DNA from: Cymbomonas tetramitiformis
Lineage: Eukaryota > Chlorophyta > Pyramimonadophyceae > Pyramimonadales > Pyramimonadaceae
Assembly (NCBI GenBank): GCA_001247695.2
Contig: LGRX02026017.1
Span: 1-21,069, forward strand
DNA: 21,069 bases
Direction: 5' to 3'
A program made the translations under genes and the position numbers. Of the stretch, positions 15,616-21,069 are shown in pieces (position 1 is the first letter of the stretch; each line of letters begins with the position of its first letter). The notes beneath the pieces were generated by a model. The model did not search any database. It was not told the origin of the DNA and saw only the letters and a list, made by a program, of their open reading frames with translations.

Positions 15616-16229
15616 CAGTGTGGACAACGGATCCGGATTCGTTGCTCCGGATCCAGACACAAATCAGAATTCGACCTATCGAATCCTCAATTTAAGCGGC
15701 TTCGAAAGATACAGATACGGGCAGATCCTGAAATTCTACTGGATTCGAAGCATCGAATCCTGATCCGTAAAAAATCCGTCAATTCCGACGATTCTGCGAA
15801 TCCAAACCTGCCAAGTAAAAATTTGAACCCACATCCTTTAGGGTGTTTGCCAATATGGCCCTGCTTTCCCAGATGTGCTAAGAGGATAATTCCGTGAAAT
15901 TTGCCCACATTTTGATTAGTGTATATCCCTTGACAATCGAAATTCATATCACAATTGATAATTTGACATTTGACTTTTCGTTCGGCAGCATGGAATATAA
16001 CGGATCCACGGAGACTAATCCAGACATTTTCTGGATTTTTGAGTACGGATACAGTGACAATCCTGAAATTTCGTGTATCCGTACGAACGAAGCCTGATTT
16101 TCGTTGGCTCCGACAGGTACAGATACGAACGGATTCAGACAAATTGCTGGATCCGAAGCGTCGAAGCCTGAAAGATTTCTGGATCCGTCCTACGAATTCG
16201 GATTGGACCCGGATCCGTTGTCGACACTG
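15616..16229. mobile_element. 614-bp non-autonomous hAT-type element
   Basis: Termini CAGTGTGGACAACGGATCCG at 15616 and its inverted partner ending CACTG at 16229 differ at one base. The 8-bp sequence ATGCCATC directly flanks both ends (15608-15615 and 16230-16237). CAGTG ends with 8-bp duplications are typical of hAT elements. A 9-bp subterminal hairpin GGATCCGGA/TCCGGATCC lies at 15629-15654. Near-direct internal repeats of the type GATACAGATACG...GGATTCGAAGC occur near 15704 and 16117. A long minus frame across it is repeat-driven and not credible as a protein. Confidence 0.9.
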
Positions 16230-16237
16230 ATGCCATC

Positions 16238-16600
16238 TGTCATTCACTCACCTTGAGTGACACTTGTCATCGAGAGGCCAGGTTGTGGCATCGAGATGAC
16301 AAAGCAAGATGAAGTCTTGAAGAACCAAAGTGTTCGGAGAAAACTCATCTTCGCTTCAAGCATGTTCTGAACAAGCATGCGAGTATCATATGGCTTATTC
16401 GTTCAGCCGATACTGATTGTTCAACCAATGCCTTGGGTTCACAACCCAATTGTGGTGGCATCTATGAGATGCGGGGCATTGCGTAAATGAGGTAGCATTG
16501 AGCTACAGCAGTCACTTTTGAAGAAGCACTGCACTCATACCCACACGTACGCTGCGTGAGCTATTAACGTTCAATAATAGCCTCGCCACATATCATATAT
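16238..16600 (+). repeat. Structured dispersed repeat copy B, right part
   Basis: Ordered stems match copy A: TCACTC/GAGTGA (16244-16260); TGTCATC/GATGACA with GCCA/TGGC inside (16265-16301); a stem of AAGC and AGATGA with their complements (16302-16356); AGTATC/GATACT enclosing GGCT/AGCC (16382-16414); CAATGCC/GGCATTG (16426-16481) enclosing GGGTTCACAACCC and GCATCT/AGATGC; ATGAG/CTCAT (16487-16538) enclosing GTAGC/GCTAC and GCAG/CTGC; and CTATTA/TAATAG (16561-16580). Upper stems and enclosing stems often differ in sequence from copy A yet remain paired. Confidence 0.7.
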
Positions 16601-16721
16601 CATTTCGCTTGCTAGCGAAGCCCTAAGAGGTTAACTTATCTAAGAAAACTATCACTGTGATGGAGGAAGTGATATTGCTAACCACTAGAGCTATGGCGAC
16701 TAGGGCGTCCTCAATATCATA
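16601..16721. other. Non-coding link
   Basis: TTCGCT/AGCGAA around TGCT lies at about 16604-16619. No gene. Confidence 0.5.
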
Positions 16722-16803
16722 GCGGACATCGGGAGTCGAACCCCTGGTGTCACGGTTGTATAGGTTGGAAACAACCGTCTAGACCATCTAGCGCTAGATG
16801 TGC
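16722..16803 (-). ncRNA. tRNA-like sequence with A- and B-box motifs, degenerate
   Basis: On the minus strand TAGCGCTAGATGG (16784-16796) resembles a polymerase III A-box and D-arm, and GGTTCGACTCC (16731-16742) is a perfect B-box. A 7-bp hairpin CGGTTGT/ACAACCG with an 11-nt loop (16753-16777) stands in the anticodon-arm position. The acceptor ends only partly pair (ACATC with GATGT) and the T-stem has mismatches. More likely a tRNA relic or the head of a tRNA-derived SINE than a working tRNA. Confidence 0.45.
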
Positions 16804-16977
16804 TAAATATATTAGTTGGACTGTATATTCGGTGAGACAGATAATCAGAATAGATAACCGGTGAGAATACTCAAATACTCAGTCTTCCCGTTATATGCTC
16901 GGGGTCTAGGGTTCCGGGACCGGTGATAGTCATACACCCTAACTATAGGAATGACAGTCGGGGCGTCACTTCCAGCA
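16804..16977 (-). repeat. 3' LTR of element 3 (outer boundary uncertain)
   Basis: On the minus strand it starts TGCTGGAAGTGACGCCCCGA at 16977, matching the LTR starts of elements 1 and 2. The other end cannot be fixed because no partner LTR is found; 16804 is an estimate. Confidence 0.6.
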
Positions 16978-17221
16978 CACCACCTAGGGTGGTGACTGGC
17001 AAGCTAGGTGGTCACGGAACTGAAACAAACACAGCTTCGGTGGAAATAAGCATCCTACATGAGAACCTGTCCTTTCTGGCAAGGTAACTCCTGAAACTAG
17101 CAGTTAGTGAAGCATACTGCAGAATACATATACAGTTAAAACCCTAAATTAAGCCCATCTTGGGGCAACCTGAACCAACAACAGCATAATCTGGAGGCAG
17201 ACTAATCCAATTTCGTCAACT
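16978..17221 (-). other. 3' region of element 3 with LTR-adjacent hairpin
   Basis: CACCACC/GGTGGTG with loop TAG at 16978-16994 is the same hairpin as next to the LTR of element 1. An AAAACCCTAAA stretch near 17137 is also shared with element 1 (near 7002). Confidence 0.6.
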
Positions 17222-17625
17222 TTAGCCACGTCGAGAGTGCCCGGGAGAGCCGGTGCCTCTGTTACAGCGCCCAAGAGAGCTGGTACCACTGTTTGGCAAA
17301 TCATGCGTAGAACACAATGAGAAAGTTGAGAATGTGCCGATGTCGCCGTAGTCAGTTGCACCGCGCGCAACCAGTCGGGTCCGGTGCTGGATTGAAGAAG
17401 AAGGTTCATCCCCGGTCCCCCGGCCCCATGCGGGTGGCACGTAGACCGGCGATGGCGGAGCACCACCCGGCGAGGGCGGCACGGTAACAATCGGAGCCGC
17501 TTCGGGCGGTTGCGAGGGGCCCGGGTACCACGTCCAAAGGGTGCCGAGGTAACCGCCATGATCGTCGGGGTACCATCCCTCCGGGCGCCAATAGAGGCCG
17601 GCGGGACGGTTGTGGGCGTCAGCAC
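17222..17625 (-). pseudogene. Gag C-terminal remnant of element 3
   Basis: In one minus frame the sequence reads GLYWRPEGWYPDD (about 17562-17600), then Pro/Gly/Ser-rich sequence (VPPSPGGAPPSPVYVPPAW), ending at 17222. This resembles the Pro-rich tail of element 1 gag (GLYMAPMPWHPG). The rest of gag and the 5' LTR are missing; the homology stops where the inverted repeat begins near 17633. High GC content like gag of element 1. An overlapping frame (17149-17625) is longer but less natural in composition. Confidence 0.5.
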
Positions 17626-17632
17626 ACCAGCA

Positions 17633-18217
17633 TGTCGCGATTATGCACCGCGCGCTGTGTCGTGGCGGGTGGCGTGCAGCGGGTGTGCGGGTGGGAGGTG
17701 AATAGGCTGCTAGGATCTCGGGTGTGCGGGGTAGCGGTGCTGGGTTGCGCGGGTTGTTGACGGGGGAAAAAATTTAGATATATATGGAATGTGGAAGGTT
17801 CAGCCTTCCCAGCAGACTCCTCGAAAAGTCTCTACTTGATGCGCCTTGGAAACTGACACGGTCGACTGTGCATCCCCAAAAACCCGACAGGCAACCTGGC
17901 GAAAAGGTGCCTGGTGAGTGAAGGCTGTCTGGTGAAAGGCAGCGAAGAGTGAAAAAGGCTCGTGAATTTCCAGCTCTTCAGGGCAGGCTGACAGGGCTCG
18001 GCCTCGTTGCCACAATAGTTTGGACCGGAAGGCGTGTAGATGCACAAACAAGACGACGGTCAGTGGATATATCTAAAAGATTTCCCCCGTCAACAACCCG
18101 CGCACCCCGGCACCGCTGCCCCGCACACCCGAGATCCTAGCAGCCTATTCACCGCCCACCCGCACACCCACTGCACGCCACCCGCCACGACACAGCGCGC
18201 GGTGCATAATCGCGACA
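17633..18217. mobile_element. Inverted-repeat element: 151-bp arms around a 283-bp core
   Basis: Arms 17633-17783 and 18067-18217 are inverted copies with a modest number of substitutions and equal length. The outer ends are TGTCGCGATTATGCACC and its complement. The arms are GC-rich and the core (17784-18066) has no convincing frame. No target duplication is visible. It could be a foldback or MITE-like element or an inverted duplication made at a break. Confidence 0.7.
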
Positions 18218-18235
18218 CCAATTGATCCTGATATT

Positions 18236-18637
18236 TTAAGGGTGGCAATCAATCAATAATGACATTGTAATACATAAACCAATATACCGGTATATTGTTA
18301 CATCAATATGAGTTTCAACCTCAGCCCTCAGCGCCTTCCACAACACACAAGTAACAAAGTTCTCTATCCACAAAATATACTCTATATTCATATTTTCTAA
18401 CACTAATACACTATTCAGTGTCGTAGCCATTAGCAAGTGCTCCATCGTCCACTTGTATAACTTCTTCCTCAAATCGAAATGCATGCCAATAACCATTATG
18501 GAACAGGCACGCTCGACCCCCGCACTGGAGGCCGACACACCAACCCAATGCATACTAATGATGTGGCACCTGCCACCAAAAAAAAAGATCAACTTCATAT
18601 CCACACGTGATGAATAATTGTACATCATATACAACAC
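18236..18637 (-). pseudogene. Decayed hAT transposase C-terminal fragment
   Basis: The frame contains MHWVGVSASSAGVERACS, then MHFDLRKKLYKWTMEHLLMA, which match the hAT dimerisation signature seen at 2240-2340 (PATTAGVERAFSK, DLRKGL, EHSMMA). Upstream catalytic sequence is absent and the start codons are not credible. A copy truncated just before SAGVER lies at 19082-19130. Confidence 0.7.
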
Positions 18638-18801
18638 TTATAACACAGGCTTGATACCACATACCCCACACGCATCATTCCCTCCACTTCCCCCAATACT
18701 CTAGCTCCACGTGCGCCTCGAGGCAGAGCTACTCCTATATGTAGGTATGTATGTATAGCGTAGGTATGTAATCATGTAGGTATGCTGGAAGTGACGCGTT
18801 G
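18518..18801 (+). repeat. Tandem duplication, copy 1
   Basis: Aligns without net indel to 19082-19365, offset exactly 564. Ends with TGCTGGAAGTGACGCG, then TTGACTTTATATATATC and GT-rich DNA. Confidence 0.9.
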
Positions 18802-19081
18802 ACTTTATATATATCATGTATGTGTGTGTGCGCGCGCGCATCGAAGCATCGGCGATAATAAAGCATCGGCCATGTGATGTGTGTGCGTGCGTGTGCTCAG
18901 GGTGTATGTGTGTATGTGTGTATGTATGTATGTATGTATGTATGTATGTATGTATGTATGTATGACGGTCATCAATGTCCACAACAACTGTTACTACTGT
19001 ATCACGGATGGCATACTTGTCTTTGTCCGCCCAAGCCTGAAGTAAATTGTATATCTATTATGTGAGCGGAATGTTGCATAC
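18802..19081 (+). repeat. GT/TATG microsatellite-rich link
   Basis: GT and CG dinucleotide runs at 18818-18840 and an uninterrupted TATG run at about 18920-18963. Tyr/His-rich frames over it are artefacts of the repeat. Confidence 0.9.
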
Positions 19082-19365
19082 CCTCGCAGTGGAGGCCATC
19101 ACACCAACCCAATGCATACTAATAATCTGGCACCTGCCACCAATAAAAATGATAAACTTCATATCCACACGTGATGAATAATTGTACATTATATACAGCA
19201 CTTATAGCACACGCTTGATACCACATACCCCACACGCATCATCCCCTCCACTTCCTCCGATACTCTAGCTCCACGTGCGCCTCGAGGCAGAGCTACTTCT
19301 ATATGTAGGTATGTATGTATAGTGTAGGTATGTATGCATGTAGGTATGCTGGAAGTGACACGCTT
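19082..19365 (+). repeat. Tandem duplication, copy 2, split by an insertion at its right end
   Basis: Same content as 18518-18801. Where copy 1 continues CTTTATATATATC, copy 2 has CTTTATGTA, then the 19372-20687 element, then TATATC and the GT-rich sequence that follows in copy 1. Confidence 0.85.
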
Positions 19366-19709
19366 TATGTACAGTAGTATTTTTATCACTTTTTTAATCA
19401 ATTAATTATAGCTGAAAAAAACACGTGGTTAAAAATAATGTTGGAAATTAAATAATGTTCCATCCCCGACGTCTGTATAAAGGTAAAGATAGATTATAAA
19501 TTATTTAATTTTCCACGACTGACACCAAGGTGATAAAGATAGTGATAAAGTATAAACTATTAAATCCCCACGATTCCCAAGAAGGTGATAAAGCTAAAGA
19601 AAAATATATATAAATAATTCGACTCATCCGTCCGACGGGGAAACTGACAATTTGCCTCACCGTGCTGTAATATTTCGCCCTCACCACGCATACGGAGTTA
19701 CAGGCTGAC

Positions 19710-19781
19710 TTCGTTGTTTTGATTATGTCTGCCTTCGTTGTTTTGATTATGTCTGCCTTCGTTGTTTTGATTATGTCTGCC
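19710..19781 (+). repeat. Three perfect 24-bp tandem repeats
   Basis: TTCGTTGTTTTGATTATGTC plus four bases repeats at 19710, 19734 and 19758. In the reading frame each unit encodes the eight residues MSAFVVLI. Confidence 0.95.
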
Positions 19782-20114
19782 TTTGCAGGGAAGTGCATTA
19801 TCTGGAAGCAACTAGACGCTGCTTGCACATGTGTCCGCACCACTCAATCCGAAATGCAAGTGAGTAAAAGGCGCATCAACAAGCGCCCTCAGTCTGCGCT
19901 GACTGCTTTTGGGTTTAAGCGCAACGTGCGCACGGGGGAGTCTAATATGGATCCTGTTGTGAAACGTCCTATTCTTCGTGGTAGAACTTCCACGCAAAGA
20001 TGGATTTCGGTTGCGACGAAGCTACTAGAGTCCATGTCGTGTAAGGTTGGGCGTCCTGCAACGCATAACATGATGTGCTATGGATATGCTTATGTGGAAA
20101 TAAACAGCAGTTAA
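19725..20114 (+). CDS. 129-aa protein with an N-terminal octapeptide repeat
   Basis: The first ATG is at 19725, inside the 24-bp repeat. The N-terminus is MSAFVVLI repeated, hydrophobic, ending MSAFAGKC. The rest is basic and contains KRRINKRPQSALTAFGFKRN, in which QSALTAFGF flanked by Lys/Arg resembles a PCNA-binding (PIP-box-like) motif; similar basic Q-x-x-L-x-x-F motifs occur near the N-terminus of some transposon proteins. TTGCAG at about 19784-19789 could be a 3' splice site, in which case the coding exon would start there. No known domain. Stop at 20112-20114. Confidence 0.45.
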   Translation: MSAFVVLIMSAFVVLIMSAFAGKCIIWKQLDAACTCVRTTQSEMQVSKRRINKRPQSALTAFGFKRNVRTGESNMDPVVKRPILRGRTSTQRWISVATKLLESMSCKVGRPATHNMMCYGYAYVEINSS

Positions 20115-20190
20115 TACCATGATCTGTTGCATGAATATGATTATCGGCAGTTAATTTCATGATCTGCTGCGAATATCATTATCGACTGTG
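20104..20190 (+). repeat. Direct duplication of about 42 bp
   Basis: CAGTTAATACCATGATCTG (20106 on) recurs as CAGTTAATTTCATGATCTG (about 20147), each followed by GAATATNATTATCG. Confidence 0.75.
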
Positions 20191-20299
20191 CCACAGATCG
20201 GATCATTCGTTATTATTAATTCACTATCTGCTGACTGTTGTGAATAACAGTATTTATACGAATACAGAACCGTAATTTTGCTTATCAGAATATCGTATG

Positions 20300-20362
20300 C
20301 ATCTCACCGCATTATTTCATCTCACCGCATTATTTCAGCGAACCAGCGAACCAGCGAACCAG
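20300..20362 (+). repeat. 18-bp and 8-bp tandem repeats
   Basis: CATCTCACCGCATTATTT stands twice (20300 and 20318), directly followed by three CAGCGAAC units (20336-20359). Confidence 0.95.
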
Positions 20363-20663
20363 TTTGGGTGTGTATGGGGCTACATTTTGAGCTATCAAAC
20401 GTGGGCATACATCCAGTTTTGCGTTGAAAAGAATACACGCAGTAAACGGTAGAGATTGATAATACGACGAAAGGAAATGTTTAAAATAAATATTGTTTCA
20501 TGGCGTTCATGTGCTTGATAAATGATAAAATAATCTTTTAAATTAATTGCTTCGTGGGATTGTACATGGTGTTAAATAAAAAATAAAAAACTTTAATTAA
20601 ATAATTCGAGATCGCGAAAAAGTTTAACACTCTTAATTCTTTATCACCTGACCTCATATACAA
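20363..20663. other. AT-rich non-coding right part of the 1.3-kb element
   Basis: No gene seen; subterminal TTTATCAC/GATAAA motifs near 20515 and 20640. Confidence 0.5.
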
Positions 20664-20687
20664 TAAAAAGTGATAAAAATACCACTG

Positions 20688-21069
20688 TATATCTAGCCTG
20701 GATGTGTGCGTGTGTGCATCGATGGGTGCATGTGTGTGTGCATGTGTATGTTTATCCTTGGACTGATCATGTGTGTGTGCATGCGTGTGCATGCGTGTGC
20801 TTAGTATGGATGTGTGTGTGTGTGTGTGTGTGTGCCAGCAGGGTCCGCTTACTCCGTTACCCAGAGACCAACAATTGTTGGGCGATGATCGGTCACATCG
20901 TTTCATCTTTCCATGCTGCTTTGCATCAGGGTTGGGAACATGTATGAGTTTGTGGTATCTTGTCACGGCCCCGCCCTGCTCCTGATTTGCTTCTCACATC
21001 CAATGGGATGATGGTGGGCTGGCTTTTGTTGGCCGATCTCATGCCGTTCAGTGTGTGTGTGTGTGTTTT
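20688..21069 (+). repeat. GT-rich microsatellite DNA to the window end
   Basis: GTGTGTGCATG-type repeats at 20700-20834, including a GT run at 20810-20834, and a second GT run at 21049-21066. The left part corresponds to the microsatellite that follows copy 1 of the tandem duplication. The 20835-21048 segment is unique and shows no gene. Confidence 0.85.

Larger units (their letters stand above)
19372..20687. mobile_element. 1.3-kb hAT-like DNA element with one reading frame
   Basis: Termini CAGTAGTATTTTTATCACTT (19372) and the inverted partner at 20664-20687, which reads CAGTGGTATTTTTATCACTT, differ by one base. Several GTGATAAAG motifs lie near both ends (subterminal repeats). The flanking 8-mers TTTATGTA and TATATCTA agree at six of eight positions. 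Copy 1 of the surrounding duplication preserves the uninterrupted site. It carries a 129-aa frame without a recognisable transposase core, so it is non-autonomous. Confidence 0.65.

Noticed and set aside
15687..16247. 186-codon minus frame
   Set aside because: It spans nearly the whole non-autonomous hAT element including its ends, and consists of repeat-driven residues such as RIRIRC; not a plausible protein.
16722..16803. Functional tRNA gene
   Set aside because: Boxes are present, but the acceptor stem, T-stem and anticodon loop are not canonical; kept only as a tRNA-like sequence.
18701..18982. Tyr/His/Thr-rich frames over the microsatellite
   Set aside because: Translation of TATG and GT repeats.
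20538..20966. 142-codon minus frame rich in His and Thr
   Set aside because: Driven by the GT/CA microsatellite; no domain.

Overview
The window is a transposon-dense, gene-poor stretch of a nuclear eukaryotic genome. The evidence is a chromodomain, BED-finger and hAT transposase relics, three LTR retroelements, an insertion with a perfect 8-bp target duplication, and TATG and GT microsatellites. GC-rich retroelement coding DNA sits in AT-rich non-coding DNA. An alga or other protist would fit, but the species cannot be fixed. I see no complete host gene, no rRNA, no convincing functional tRNA and no prokaryotic organisation.

Layout. 1-718 is a foldback-type element: 30-bp tandem repeats in opposite orientations around a 292-bp palindrome. 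755-2633 holds a broken hAT transposase gene with an N-terminal chromodomain, a BED finger and a C-terminal dimerisation region but no catalytic core; a 31-bp tandem repeat lies on each side. 2700-6630 is non-coding and crowded with short perfect stem-loops. 6635-9988 is a recent LTR retrotransposon on the minus strand, with nearly identical LTRs, a 5-bp target duplication and gag but no pol. 9989-12948 is again stem-loop-rich non-coding DNA. 12949-14893 is a second minus-strand LTR element carrying an acidic 305-aa reading frame. 14894-16600 holds a second copy of the 2.7-3.1 kb structured repeat, split by a 614-bp non-autonomous hAT element. 16722-16803 is a degenerate tRNA-like sequence. 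About 16800-17632 is the remnant of a third LTR element. 17633-18217 is a 151-bp inverted repeat around a unique core. 18236-20690 contains a 564-bp-period tandem duplication with a decayed hAT fragment, and a 1.3-kb element inserted in its second copy. The end is GT-rich.

How parts work together. The three LTR elements share LTR ends (TGCTGGA...), a hairpin abutting the 3' LTR, and, in the two where it can be read, a primer site resembling the internal initiator-tRNA-Met site of Drosophila copia. None carries a visible protease, integrase or reverse transcriptase, so they would depend on a helper.

The most interesting signal is in the non-coding DNA. Two diverged repeats (2700-3122 and 15567-16600) keep the same ordered set of stem-loops, including a multi-branch junction. 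Several stems have different sequences in the two copies but still pair perfectly, and a second small hairpin family (4211-5361) behaves the same way. Such compensatory change points to a selected RNA or single-stranded DNA structure.
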